This document shows positions 45,601 to 48,872 of a DNA stretch of 64,000 bases, piece by piece. The translations under genes and the position numbers were made by a program. The DNA comes from Haliotis asinina. Taxonomy: Eukaryota; Mollusca; Gastropoda; Lepetellida; Haliotidae. The number at the start of each line of letters is the position of its first letter. Within the stretch, counting starts at the first letter, position 1. The stretch is from assembly GCF_037392515.1 (NCBI RefSeq), contig NC_090288.1, positions 9,775,969 to 9,839,968 of the forward strand, read 5' to 3'. The notes under the pieces are model-generated. The model did no database searches and had not been told where the DNA came from. It was given only the letters and a program-made list of their open reading frames with translations.

Positions 45601-47140
45601 TCTTTCATTGCGTTTTTTTTTCAACTTTATAGGTTGAATTGGCATTTTTTATGATTAGTCTCGGTAAGTGCATACCAAAAGGTACCAGAATCTGCAAAGT
45701 TGTGTTTTACGTTGCATGTGACCTTTAAGAATTTAATGAGCTTTTGAATTTGAATTTGACCTTGTTTAATGTAAACTGCATAAAATTGCAGAACTTACCC
45801 TCTGCAGGACAATTGTCACTATTAGAAAATTGCAGTATAATGGCACAAAGAATATGTGAAGAGTAGTGTCCCTTGGTGTTGACAGGATCAGTAGTGTGTG
45901 GATTCAAACCCAATCAAGCCCTGATTATGATGTTGATCATAACTATGTCATTACTGTTTAACATTTGGCCTGCATTATTCTAACATTAGGCAGACACATC
46001 ATGTTATAACTGTGGCCTGTGGTATAACTCACATATCACGAGTCCTTTGTGCTGGTATTTCAGGGTCAAGAGGGGAGACTACTCCTGGGAAATACCAGAA
46101 GATGATCAAGAGTAACACTGCCAATGCTGGAGACACAACAGGTAAATCAACTAGTCAGGTATATTTATAATGAGTTTCATGCAATGAACACTTGTTACAC
46201 AACCAGCCAAGCTGCTCATCGTATCAGTGTGCCAAACACCTAGAGCCACTGCCATTTTGCTATTTTGAGCCTGCTTGCTTACATGCTCTGTGGATACAGG
46301 TAGTTTTATTGTAATCATGAGGGTGTTAATTTCACATTTATTCAGTCAACTTCAAGCAAAATCCATCCAGACAGCAAACCACCAACTCACCCTCATTAAG
46401 TCACCCACTCATGAAACTATTCCAAACTTTCTTACTTACTCATCTCCATACAACTCAACCACACAGCACATTCACTCACTCACCCACACAACTCAGTTGA
46501 TCACTCACTCCCTCAGTCACACAACTCATTGTTCATCCCCATTTTGATTTCCTGGAAATTGTCTGTGAACGTCATTGACAGGTATTACAACAACTATTAA
46601 CTTTCAGATCATTCAGAAAAACCTGACACAGACACCCCAAGAGTCGAGGACACTTCACCTGTCATGAAGAATGACACCCTTGTCAAAGACATCAGTGGTG
46701 ATATTGTGTTCAATGCACAAGGAAAACCCCGGAAAGCATGTCCGATCTGCAACAAAATGCTACACCCAACCAGCATCTACAAGCACATCCGGGACCACGA
46801 CAAACCACAAAATGCCAACATGGCTTTCACAAAGAGCGGCCAGCCACGGAAGCCATGTTCTGTGTGCAATGTACTCATCTCTGAAACAAGTTTATACACA
46901 CACATGCGGGTTCACAAGAAACATGGTGATATCCCAGAATTCCCTCCTCCGAAGCAGGATGATGGTAAGAAAAGAAAGCCGTGTAAAGTGTGTGGGAAGC
47001 TCTGCACGGATTCGTCAATGTCCAAACATATGGTGCTACACATGGCAGAACGACCTTTTAGCTGTGATATCTGTGGAAAGAAATTCACTCAGAAGTTCCA
47101 TGTTACCCGTCATAAACACTCTCAACATGCTAAGAAGTGA
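24604..47140 (+). CDS. C2H2 zinc-finger protein B, eight coding exons, hosts a Polinton
   Basis: Coding exons are 24604-24666, 24995-25135, 26561-27083, 28076-29209, 29933-29992, 44215-44283, 46064-46141 and 46608-47140. All borders are GT-AG, phases run 0, 0, 1, 1, 1, 1, 1, and the sum is 866 codons plus a stop. Residues 1-68 match the N-terminal module of gene A (DKFIRRCGPVLRHCQCG). Residues 69-243 are acidic and Pro/Thr-rich. Exon 4 carries eleven C2H2 fingers. Exons 5-7 are short, symmetrical linker exons. Exon 8 has three degenerate fingers (CPIC, CSVC, CKVC) and one classical finger. It is probably a nuclear DNA-binding regulator. The Polinton at 30064-44095 fills most of the intron between exons 5 and 6 and should be spliced out. 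Exon 6 is the least certain. Confidence 0.8.
27117..27355 (+). mobile_element. SINE family 1 copy in intron 3 of gene B
   Basis: It starts GACCCGCGAAGGTCC, contains CATGTGGTCAGGCTCGCTGA and GTTGCGCAGATCGATGCTCA, and ends with AATATTGCTGAGTGTGCC then TAAACTCACTCACTTAC. It lacks part of the centre. It sits 33 bp after the exon 3 donor, so an open frame reads from the exon into it. Confidence 0.75.
28076..29209 (+). CDS. Exon 4 of zinc-finger gene B: eleven fingers
   Basis: Acceptor GTTTACAG ends at 28075; the donor GTGAGG starts at 29210. Fingers in order: CNLC, CDIC, CGTC, CVVC, CHLC, CRYC, CDEC, CEIC, CVQC, CKTC and CRKC, each with two histidines. Linkers are mostly not the TGEKP type. There is a longer gap (AAQQKVPLGPSNVPIG) between fingers five and six. 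Confidence 0.88.
29353..29388. repeat. Short near-perfect hairpin
   Basis: CTCAGGCCCCCTCTAAGT is followed by its near-complement AACTTAGGGGGGCCTGAG. It lies in intron 4 of gene B. It may be the remnant of a short transposon end; nothing else supports a function. Confidence 0.6.
30059..30063 (+). repeat. Left target-site duplication of the Polinton
   Basis: GTCAG directly precedes the left end and recurs at 44096-44100. If the terminal T at 44095 is counted with the target, it is the 6-bp TGTCAG (30058-30063 and 44095-44100). Six-bp duplications are the rule for Polintons. Confidence 0.8.
30064..30208 (+). repeat. Left terminal inverted repeat of the Polinton
   Basis: These 145 bp match the reverse complement of 43951-44095 with no difference that I can see. 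The repeat holds a 27-bp perfect palindrome at 30114-30140 (AAAGCCTTATTTA, one base, then its complement). The end of the integrase frame lies inside it. Confidence 0.95.
30176..31144 (-). CDS. Polinton integrase (retroviral type, rve)
   Basis: This 322-residue protein would cut and join element ends to host DNA in the nucleus. The RNase H-like core shows the acidic triad: D in VHQADLLFL (about 74), D in LQVDPGREFMG (about 133) and E in AIVERFNRTL (about 168). An N-terminal helical part precedes the core, and a C-terminal part with a small barrel-like stretch (KVDMKADEPNLYYLRDG) follows. Length and gene position next to a terminal repeat are usual for Polintons. The start ATG at 31144 overlaps the end of the polymerase frame by about 20 bp. 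The 3' end of the gene reaches into the terminal repeat. Confidence 0.93.
   Translation of the reverse strand: MDMRKFEAIYYSPRGYWKGASAVDKLAKIARVPPEEAKAWLEKQALWQIYLPAPRYVPRRRFGINIPNSVHQADLLFLPHDKRYKYALTVVDVASRYKEAEPLTTKDSAQVARGFERIYKRSPLTWPTELQVDPGREFMGAVSQLLAKHDTKVRRGTARAHRSQAIVERFNRTLAERLFGHQYAREMATPGKRSTEWVTRLPKVVSAINHEVTRLTGKKPADAIKLKSIVAESAAPLRGKEKQIPDRALVRYLYQPGEHEGDSRKRATDPIWSVKTYNIDKVDMKADEPNLYYLRDGPGRGFVREELLIVPYGTVLPPTHVK
31125..33224 (-). CDS. Polinton DNA polymerase B, catalytic part
   Basis: This part carries the palm and fingers motifs of protein-primed family B polymerases, which copy linear genomes from a terminal protein. Visible motifs are motif A (YLDANNLYGWAMSQYLP), motif B (KLMNNSVFGKTMEN) and motif C (YTDTDSLLMEI); an exonuclease-type stretch (FHNLRGYDSHL) and a small Cys/His cluster (MCDSP, DHCHITGKYRGA) lie nearer the start. 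It is 699 residues long. The polymerase locus looks broken, so its parts are listed separately. It lies between the integrase and the small-protein block. Confidence 0.93.
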   Translation of the reverse strand: MCDSPLNGDSVRDHCHITGKYRGAAHSACNLKLKINPKTINIPVVFHNLRGYDSHLIMQAIAKIDGNITCIPNNMERYISFSLNGLRFIDSFQFLLSSLDSLVKANNTFPITDRYTDAETRPLLMRKGVYPYEYMDSWVKFTETRLPPIDCFYSKLNEASVSRDDYSHATNVWNKLGCKNLGDYHDLYLRTDVLLLADVFETFRRTCFKQYKLDPAWYYTSPGLSWDALLKKTGVNLELLTDYDMHLFIEKGLRGGISMASKRYAKANNQYVKGYDPNKPTNHILYLDANNLYGWAMSQYLPTGGFEWVPHVDVMGVAPDSNKGYILEVDLEYTKELHTSHNSYPLAPERMRVNPDWMSEYQHNLLGGRVTDVEKLVPNLMNKTKYIVHYRNLQLYLSLGMRLTKIHRVLMFDQSPWMEPYIRMNTDLRKKATSDFEKNLYKLMNNSVFGKTMENLRKRVTVKLVRSSEEDKLRRLIASPAFNRSKIFTDNLVALHMKKSHIKFNRPVYVGMSILDLSKHLMYDFYYNELKKQYGDRCEVLYTDTDSLLMEIRTEDVYEDMKKHLDLYDTSDYPKTHTIHSTVNKKVLGKMKDECAGTPIAEYIGLRPKMYSILKADNSEIRKAKGVKKYVVKQHIKHARFKEALFKTRTFRHKMNTLRSDGHKIYGLTINKTSLSPMDTKRWIAIDGINTYAYGHEKI
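33264..34586 (-). CDS. Polinton DNA polymerase B, N-terminal part
   Basis: About 440 residues upstream of the catalytic part. It contains a region typical of large Polinton and virophage polymerases (NVKNRGNDCLRLAIRSALFP), a C2H2-like knuckle (CERCLHGFTRADLLESHREDC) cut here into CERC and H-x4-C, and the exonuclease motif IIYADFEA. Its start is unclear; the frame opens upstream of 34586 within a SAP-like repeat (PPTVKQLKAEAHDLG, GGYSRMRKPQLLELL). The function would be proofreading and possibly priming. It is listed as a separate part of a broken locus. Confidence 0.85.
   Translation of the reverse strand: MGLGGYSRMRKPQLLELLRQNRAIDLQFVRTERAVGNYLRGWSMHVDRNIDITDIKPLIADKVNQELNNLGSIKFQITVKMSLDKQVGGPTGATEYVQPYFRSKQEVVTHTETIDASIDTSFQQIREYLERYTHLGSGWAVDKIDNVYLDIANYVPFRGGSYLALPPYYRNKHAIVNVKNRGNDCLRLAIRSALFPADTNPNRPSNYPQDDGLNWDGIDEPTPISQITKVAKQNNLAINVFGHEGNTTIVHRLGEPVGVPPACVINIFMIQRGDKYHYTWIKHFSRLLYDQSAHREKTHFCERCLHGFTRADLLESHREDCQGVGQTAIRVDMPKEGDNILKFGNHKNQMSVPYIIYADFEALVVGDSPSGAAGEAPITHKTQEHKACGFGYIVVRCDGETKAPVVYRGPDAAERFLKCLQEEEKIIRNTLYRIAPIRMT
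34631..34867 (-). CDS. SAP-like repeat segment of the polymerase locus
   Basis: These 78 residues hold two copies of a helix-loop-helix unit of about 35 residues: TVRELKRVAKQRGVIGYSRM and TVKQLKAQAKQLGYTGYSNL, each followed by a leucine-rich helix. A third copy lies at the start of the neighbouring polymerase part. SAP or Rho-N-like units bind nucleic acid. This segment probably belongs to the polymerase locus, though it could be a small protein of its own. Confidence 0.55.
   Translation of the reverse strand: MVLLGVNTMTTVRELKRVAKQRGVIGYSRMRKSALLRLLGLEAPPTVKQLKAQAKQLGYTGYSNLGRAGLTALLSHTP
34969..35232 (-). CDS. Small Cys-rich Polinton protein, probable zinc binder
   Basis: It has 87 residues with about ten cysteines and several histidines: CEYILMGKTEACGRKC, CCFHMGSPNYTCSVCGIGV and YCLCKAHGANIV. 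The spacing suggests one or two zinc-binding knuckles, followed by a basic C-terminal tail (KERRRLLKIDSK). It may bind nucleic acid. I do not recognise a named family. Confidence 0.7.
   Translation of the reverse strand: MRPAPYRCEYILMGKTEACGRKCRNQGFCCFHMGSPNYTCSVCGIGVKGHYCLCKAHGANIVRHQLIYENKKGYIKERRRLLKIDSK
35252..35677 (-). CDS. Polinton small membrane protein with coiled coil
   Basis: It has 141 residues: a hydrophobic N-terminal segment (MMVGGALVNALAF), a charged coiled-coil stretch (about residues 30-85), a short motif DVDEAMKEYY, and a C-terminal hydrophobic helix (LGFIVLGIAATALVAKQL). From memory, similar proteins accompany capsid genes in cnidarian and mollusc Polintons. The role is unknown; a membrane-associated virion part is a guess. 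Confidence 0.75.
   Translation of the reverse strand: MATIAMMVGGALVNALAFSGSNFLFLKLRDDHAAEIQEERKRHDLATEKLQKAQAEYAKKRLQMRDFINEQLQRENHAVQTFNDVDEAMKEYYLITGKRLKPLNKPTLAQYYTPSKGQMNRELGFIVLGIAATALVAKQLN
35685..35912 (-). CDS. Polinton small hydrophobic protein
   Basis: It has 75 residues with an ATG start at 35912. It has a helical N-terminal half (DAYHATVVASLAVGYARLTK) and a Met/Leu-rich amphipathic half (LDFNLQDMGMLIMNLGMAM). The end is 8 bp upstream of the next gene in the minus-strand run. Similar short proteins recur in related Polintons as I recall; function unknown. Confidence 0.7.
   Translation of the reverse strand: MSEGKTFVNDAYHATVVASLAVGYARLTKMVLKQPTIKLDFNLQDMGMLIMNLGMAMPTKDILVKQGIIPENIMK
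35937..36233 (-). CDS. Polinton small single-pass membrane protein
   Basis: It has 98 residues: an acidic, Thr/Pro-rich N-terminus, a basic Cys-containing stretch (KRVAAGKKRCCNQHK), one membrane helix (LLLAVGVTAALAISWLYVG) and a Pro-rich tail with VVPP repeats. The tail is encoded by G/C-rich mini-palindromes. Its start overlaps the 3' end of the neighbouring gene by about 100 bp. Confidence 0.65.
   Translation of the reverse strand: MDAAQETPVGVVRETPLEETPSQELPTVTRQKNPKRVAAGKKRCCNQHKIINPRLLLAVGVTAALAISWLYVGVPSHSEVVPPNSEVVPPTVDPHIML
36130..36684 (-). CDS. Polinton conserved protein of unknown function
   Basis: It has up to 184 residues. The conserved core runs KLVALAVGGKAKHYFG, IHKMSAEEIDKLCARYESRL and GAEMTKTIGSAMTQIYTGI, then a hydrophobic stretch near LLAPVTAAIITAK and a low-complexity Gly/Asn/Thr tail. 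As I recall, this core is common in Polintons of cnidarians and molluscs. The start is unclear and this locus may contain one of the breaks. Role unknown, perhaps a membrane-linked virion component. Confidence 0.65.
   Translation of the reverse strand: MRNCLNNCWYLGGVGDSPKREKLVALAVGGKAKHYFGDYTPDKIHKMSAEEIDKLCARYESRLGAEMTKTIGSAMTQIYTGIVSYFLPIPPERRLYLWEDLEKDPFIEHAVSSISCELYHKYGMLLAPVTAAIITAKHCQFERKNNNNSIDGCCTGDPSGGSEGNSTGGDPFTGTPNSNQAEES
36845..37477 (-). CDS. Polinton genome-packaging ATPase (FtsK/HerA, A32-like)
   Basis: This 210-residue P-loop ATPase would drive DNA into the capsid. The Walker A motif is GQTGCGKT (about residues 27-34), the Walker B motif is TLFILDDC, and VWVLTQKFNSV follows as the sensor strand. 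Length and order fit the A32/FtsK-like packaging ATPases of Polintons, adenovirus-like and vaccinia-like viruses. It starts inside the last 29 bp of the major capsid gene in another frame, so the two are probably co-expressed. Confidence 0.93.
   Translation of the reverse strand: MGDSCKPSTDGGYPTLPTDPHCAIVCGQTGCGKTVFVLDMLEGYYKDVFDNIVIMCPTLSMNKTYARPWVMTDPDVHKIDPGTRLQDWLKALHEKFKGEPTLFILDDCSANREITKKRDMLSYLAFSGRHANHSVWVLTQKFNSVLKDLREQTRWVALFHCKDRDSFEECLRENDVMSKLERERVKKQFAETKHAKLVLKTDQPVAYRVC
37449..38717 (-). CDS. Polinton major capsid protein (double jelly-roll)
   Basis: This 422-residue protein should form trimeric capsomers. It starts MTMYGRKLDPFRRLREPLG and contains conserved Polinton capsid blocks: LLVRFPNLGENDLIVPGT, DDSDVFHCYGDLWKSEGER, YGNRFCVPLDFELL, LGDRLEYELTFNDY and NINLNVPARSMKGILV. 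Strand-rich composition, length and position next to the packaging ATPase support the call. The fold assignment rests on family resemblance. It diverges from the plus-strand gene at 38744 with a very short gap. Confidence 0.9.
   Translation of the reverse strand: MTMYGRKLDPFRRLREPLGARAVRQSVTITNNPSKIDQNQTLLVRFPNLGENDLIVPGTVRLAFNITLTSDNDKRELVRNVGRAIIKKTTVKISSNEVLSIDDSDVFHCYGDLWKSEGERVSDVYQGISKSTRSRIGYAFTPDQLDKLSDGEKAIARAYGNRFCVPLDFELLTGHAPFYQAALGDRLEYELTFNDYSKVVRTPNGDEASYAIDNISLEFDMVTSPELARQVRSQYSGKMAILYDRVLRHRSVVRDKSDTVWNINLNVPARSMKGILVVPVEDYEPFRRDSEKFFNPEIEKVEVTIEGVPNQLFSHGMRPHQQWDEIKKLPVGTPHYIRKDLDLGSVQIGEYLTTKYALWLDMRSTDDDKLHGSGRRIDNGSEGITIQITKKAQPAGKLKLYLYVIMDAQLNIDNGRFVQAIY
38744..39877 (+). 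CDS. Polinton long membrane-anchored protein, role unknown
   Basis: About 377 residues from the ATG at 38744; the frame opens slightly upstream but without ATG. The N-terminus is acidic (MDEDIPMDDMWDDSAQ). A middle domain follows (SNFVRDELGFIDYGGVRPKQ), then a coiled coil (about residues 185-255), the motif RILFREQGITIASILTALGF with a membrane segment, a Gly-rich hinge (GPAGGGTPSGGGV), and two or three more hydrophobic helices at the C-terminus. Coiled coil plus multiple membrane segments suggests a virion membrane or membrane-penetration protein, which is inference. Its 3' end overlaps the convergent gene at 39855. Confidence 0.75.
   Translation: MDEDIPMDDMWDDSAQAFDDDQETSFSHGDALMEGAVDDYYNAVENKSKLKPLGREYSRFTLDSNGTLHLKAHPEIDLVNKRTIEPLALSTLGSKHGSNFVRDELGFIDYGGVRPKQYPPKVRQGLEDIRDATSVQNMTYDIEKVLADYKNKPFPGFELTFRELKGLDLLMQTIRGQIAKSTAKMSEIDDHIAYEKTKLGETEDESMKATIEERIRNLEDERQTWLETASGHKEKLRSQVNRVRETINQVLYRDTTLADRIRILFREQGITIASILTALGFIISTLVVSLTGGTVGPAGGGTPSGGGVKDWIKKLGEGLAKLAGKVAEALPGILGSIVSWLLGALAKTATWLSQNLWAAIVAVAGLVYVAAKKFLTK
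39855..40373 (-). CDS. Polinton protein with C-terminal membrane anchor
   Basis: About 172 residues. The conserved N-terminal part (NDSIRTYVWALLGARSNIL, AINSPVDLPRAIERYQNVLE, VNYVFGVGLYMAPSDMQLR) is followed by a Pro-rich spacer and one membrane helix (TALVVGGVALGLIWLKI). No ATG stands at the left limit of the frame, so the start is unclear. Similar sequences occur in cnidarian Polintons as I recall. Role unknown. One mini-palindrome encodes VHVGVPPTH in the spacer. Confidence 0.65.
   Translation of the reverse strand: MNDSIRTYVWALLGARSNILGKGTAYDAQKQFVANVDDAINSPVDLPRAIERYQNVLEYARSKVNYVFGVGLYMAPSDMQLRVKKVVGYNNKIVIATADQKLGINPDINTPYIPHIPPRETGIVAPPPESKVHVGVPPTHTHIQASNQQHIDSKTALVVGGVALGLIWLKIS
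40413..41012 (-). CDS. Polinton conserved protein, unknown function
   Basis: It has 199 residues and an ATG at 41012. Landmarks are NPMQFWQNQLNFAVWCATT, HIYYQTRRILKEISAPLPQD, NPYDKRAYERVCGEFEI and IHVSCIKQTNPDAATAWTKM. No membrane segment or known catalytic motif is visible. It is divergent from the penton-like gene, with only 29 bp of AT-rich palindromic DNA between the starts. Related proteins accompany Polintons of other invertebrates as I recall. Confidence 0.7.
   Translation of the reverse strand: MDLAHLKIMVNADGTGFKTTFINIFENYIVTVNNAQAVVNWNQNPMQFWQNQLNFAVWCATTGSGVTLDYGIDELSKAVILFHIYYQTRRILKEISAPLPQDKAWSMTNNPYDKRAYERVCGEFEIPTNKDFRLPGVNHGLGIVLVYFYRSGTYRAGSADGTYNPNRHTFTGPTTNEKIHVSCIKQTNPDAATAWTKMI
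41013..41041. promoter_or_regulatory. AT-rich palindromic divergent promoter in the Polinton
   Basis: The 29 bp between two divergent start codons consist almost only of A and T and read nearly the same on both strands (ATATTATAATATATAAAT and its mirror). It includes TATAAAT and TATAATAT on both strands. Similar TATA-like runs precede other element genes (35920-35936, 38718-38743, 42598-42610). A two-way promoter is inferred. Confidence 0.5.
41042..41695 (+). CDS. Polinton penton-like minor capsid protein (single jelly-roll)
   Basis: It has 217 residues. The pattern MYITLPGITSGEAVQLTHAI, then DGYYSVCSLNDEVFKPLG, ARILGMSPDEI and a C-terminal strand region (STILRAVPVKTEKYNDGRTE; GYLSLTLHVK) fits the minor capsid or penton proteins of Polintons, which close the five-fold vertices. 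The call rests on size, strand-rich pattern and neighbourhood; motifs are weak. Its stop overlaps the next start in an ATGA. Confidence 0.7.
   Translation: MYITLPGITSGEAVQLTHAIDNTSGQLEVALCDITYLPQWTNINASNNKLFVSGARSQITDGYYSVCSLNDEVFKPLGAELKMNDSNGTVVLINNGRTSLRLGRPLARILGMSPDEIKPTTTVTGTKLPDLVPYRELYIHLGQVSTTYNIQGGHPSTILRAVPVKTEKYNDGRTESFSPRQYKRLTQGNIPELIISVLDINHNPVNIGYLSLTLHVK
41692..42600 (+). CDS. Polinton protein, penton-adjacent, paralogue 1
   Basis: It has 302 residues with no membrane segment. The N-terminal signature is DLGDTRGFDAPG followed by YALQLKNNIYKRV; a second half contains LNIRLGSPYVFTDN and NNGTLLVAYVPTQRR. The downstream gene has the same blocks in the same order, so the two are paralogues. 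The gene starts inside the stop of the penton-like gene (4-bp overlap), suggesting linked translation. A spike or receptor-binding role at the vertex is a reasonable guess but not shown. Confidence 0.7.
   Translation: MTSAQGPGVKKCVNIGISDLGDTRGFDAPGVDGKSYALQLKNNIYKRVEVTSGGTLSDIVDTTRATVNTKYALVNTGNNWIIYPSFGGKLFNLDDVESTTVARNKPYMLVFTEDDKWVLLPDNDWFLNIRLGSPYVFTDNKDNHLNKVVNNGTLLVAYVPTQRRSIVVSPLDTMAAHMLSSKPAIQNVTLQLVSEFEGVVSILESLPANSTLIIKVYLGEPSGNDVEIVKGIKLGWGKRHQYQVCNVYVRVGVGSNTSLQGVNVIVENKISLTKIFLPDNIHFMGMKFTPELLSENQLEIIS
42611..43303 (+). CDS. Polinton protein, penton-adjacent, paralogue 2
   Basis: It has 230 residues. It shares DLGDTEGFDQPG, YILHFKDNVYRLV, WLINLTLASPYITID and the final LTETQLKYLSKYI with the upstream gene, but lacks about 70 residues of that protein's middle. 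Base composition is richer in A/T than in the neighbours, especially after 42900. It starts 10 bp after the previous stop. Role unknown; see paralogue 1. Confidence 0.7.
   Translation: MTSHRPNTTLNDLGDTEGFDQPGEEDTLYILHFKDNVYRLVSLSDLKEPKWLINLTLASPYITIDADTGYISKIRNNGIWAGDFIPERVPIATTDTEKNRLKTVVKNKLTFINYSFNISLDIFSPFTLIIEVFFHSDNENTSRVHQILPGVSIHWFDEHQGQYCRIVIQRDTHGGSINRLINLSGVFITTGKSISLSPITLTASIELVDLKLIYRVLTETQLKYLSKYIL
43305..43922 (+). CDS. Polinton two-helix membrane protein
   Basis: It has 205 residues: an N-terminal helical part (RQLCDVKRQLEQDRDTRKAL), then a Gly/Ala-rich double membrane segment (TSMGLGAAGVGLLATIVAA and VLGIEITAGMAGVLGLALKL), then a charged helical tail (HDEIRVLAEAKLNTVSGRI, SEEEFRSILSELTKYN). 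It is the last gene before the right terminal repeat. As I recall, close relatives are widespread in cnidarian Polintons. A membrane or pore-like virion protein is an inference. Confidence 0.75.
   Translation: MGLYPVVEEVAKTLETVDGFRLRQLCDVKRQLEQDRDTRKALCKKYHRAFNIVDGADTTLMATSMGLGAAGVGLLATIVAAPIVLGIEITAGMAGVLGLALKLVSRRLHRKALKHDEIRVLAEAKLNTVSGRISTALSDSKISEEEFRSILSELTKYNGMKQDIRSKSRKSAISEDEKKKYIEQGIQKAQQAFIMNTKEIIGGSR
43951..44095 (-). repeat. Right terminal inverted repeat of the Polinton
   Basis: This is the reverse complement of 30064-30208, identical as far as I can read. The internal 27-bp palindrome lies at 44019-44045. Confidence 0.95.
44096..44100 (+). repeat. Right target-site duplication of the Polinton
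   Basis: GTCAG follows the right end and matches 30059-30063. Host intron sequence resumes at once; an exon of zinc-finger gene B follows at 44215. Confidence 0.8.
44215..44283 (+). CDS. Candidate exon 6 of zinc-finger gene B
   Basis: A pyrimidine-rich acceptor (CTTATCCTCATCTTCAG) ends at 44214 and a GTAAGC donor follows at 44284. The 69 bp read TENRDVEGEADGDIQHLLKR in phase 1-1, matching both neighbours. The acidic linker composition is like exons 5 and 7. It starts 115 bp beyond the right duplication of the Polinton. Confidence 0.6.
44443..45728. mobile_element. TTAA-bounded nonautonomous DNA transposon
   Basis: The left end TTAAAGGTCACATGCAAC is mirrored exactly by GTTGCATGTGACCTTTAA at the right end. 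The outer TTAA could be the target site, as in piggyBac-like elements. Inside are a foldback at 44778-44912 (arms around CTTTATGGATAAC and its complement) and a perfect G/C palindrome near 45542-45566 (CCCCCCAGCGCTGGGGGG). No transposase is seen. It lies in intron 6 of gene B. Confidence 0.7.
46608..47140 (+). CDS. Terminal exon of zinc-finger gene B
   Basis: Acceptor CTTTCAG ends at 46607. Three repeats of about 45 residues share the pattern G-K/Q-P-R-K-x-C-x2-C ... S-x-Y-x-H-x-R-x-H (ACPICNKML, PCSVCNVLI, PCKVCGKLC). They have 11 residues, not 12, between the Cys pair and the first His, so they are atypical fingers. A classical finger (FSCDICGKKFTQKFHVTRHK) closes the protein. Confidence 0.85.
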
Positions 47141-48719
47141 CTGGGTCTGATCTTGAAGCGTATTACCTTAAGTATTGAGACACTTGCTTAAGTGAAGGTT
47201 CTGATATTTGACGTAAGTACCTACAGACTAGCAAGTGAAATTAACAATTATCATTTTTTTTTAAATATTTTTTTTAAAAAATAATAACAATTATGCATAT
47301 GTTTTAGCTTAAAGTATAGATATACTTTCTAGCTAAAGTGATGAGATCCTGATGGCTTACCTTGCAAATCAATATCATACTTCTTGGTGACAGTATTAGT
47401 GACTGAGAAACACTTCATTATTGGCTTTTGACTTGCTCCAGATGCAAGTCTGATTTAATATGTTTAGTATCATTGTACCAGATTTTCTGAAATTTACACC
47501 TTCAAGGTATCGTATAGTAATGCTAACATGAAATGCATAAATATCTGAGCAATAATGGATAATCAAGGGGAAACTACACAGGGCAATATCTAATGTCAAA
47601 GCCTCCAGTCTGTCATAGGTGAAAAATAAGAAAAGAAGCTGTTGCGATGTAAGACATTTCAAGAACCTGTAAATATTGTGCGATGTTTGATCATGGGAGC
47701 TAACAATGGATTATGCAAAGGTTTTGTCAACTGTGCTTAGCCTTTTTAATTTTACATGAGCTTTTGTTATCCCATTTTTGTCCATCAGCCTCTCTGAAAT
47801 TGTTCATTAATCTGTGAACGTTTGTGCAGATCTGGGAATTTAGTTCAGTTTTTGTCATCAAAATTGAAATTGATGGCCCGACAGCCATCTTTGATTCTAA
47901 GCTGGAGACATCAAGTATTCATTGATATAATTGTTATCTTATAAGTATGAAATGCTCAGAAACAAATTTTTCTGAAGGCTTTTCTTGAACAATGTTCAAC
48001 AAGAGTGCATTCATTTAGGAAATCTAGTTTCTTGATTTCTATTAGGTCCTTCGTATTTTTGCCCAAAATATTTTTTGAACAGCAACTTTGGTCTGTGGCT
48101 GACATTTTAAGCACTTAGTTTTTATCCAGATAAGCTGCTGTTCTGTGGTAGCAGTTATGGTAGCAACTCCAGCATATTGTTAGGTCCACCATAGGTCCAC
48201 CATATGTCCTCGTGATATCATAGTATGCATGTGTCTAGTGTTCTGTGTTGTGTCAGTTCTTGATGCAGTTTTAGATTTAAATAGCTCAACAGTGCCTTCT
48301 TGTGCGAGTCAGTTGGATCAGGCTCCAGTGTTCGGTTATTGAATGAATAATGTGTTTGTTGAATGAATAGCATGGTTGTTTTGAAACTGTTTTTGTTTTT
48401 CCTATTTTTTCATCTTGAGCTGTAGCTCAACTTTGGTCTGCCAGAAACCATGGAATGTGGGTTAAATCTTTGATTTCAGCCACTGTTTATATGCAGCATA
48501 TGTGCACTTGTGGGGCAGCCTAGTTGAGGTTAAAGCCTTTGTTTGTCACAGAAAGATCTGGGTTGATTCTGACATGGACACTGCGTGATGCCCATTTATG
48601 TTACTCTACTGCCAAAAATGGAGTCAGACCTTACTCATGAGGTGTGGAAGTCAACAAGCAGAATTGCTCCGGACATTCCTCCTCTATAACTTGACAAGAA
48701 TTGGTCATCATTGACAACT

Positions 48720-48872
48720 AGGTTAGGCTTGCCAACATGGTTGCCACATGCCATCATATCGCAAATGCATTGAACAAAATGTGATGTTGATCATTGAATT
48801 TTCTTGTCAAGACTTGATTATTTCCAGACAGCCGAAGTATAGCTGGAATATTGCTGAGTGTAGCATGAAACA
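48720..48872 (+). mobile_element. Degraded SINE family 1 copy
   Basis: It keeps GATGTTGATCATTGAATTTT, AAGACTTGATTATTTCCAGA and AGCTGGAATATTGCTGAGTG, with loss of the tail. An old copy. Confidence 0.6.
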
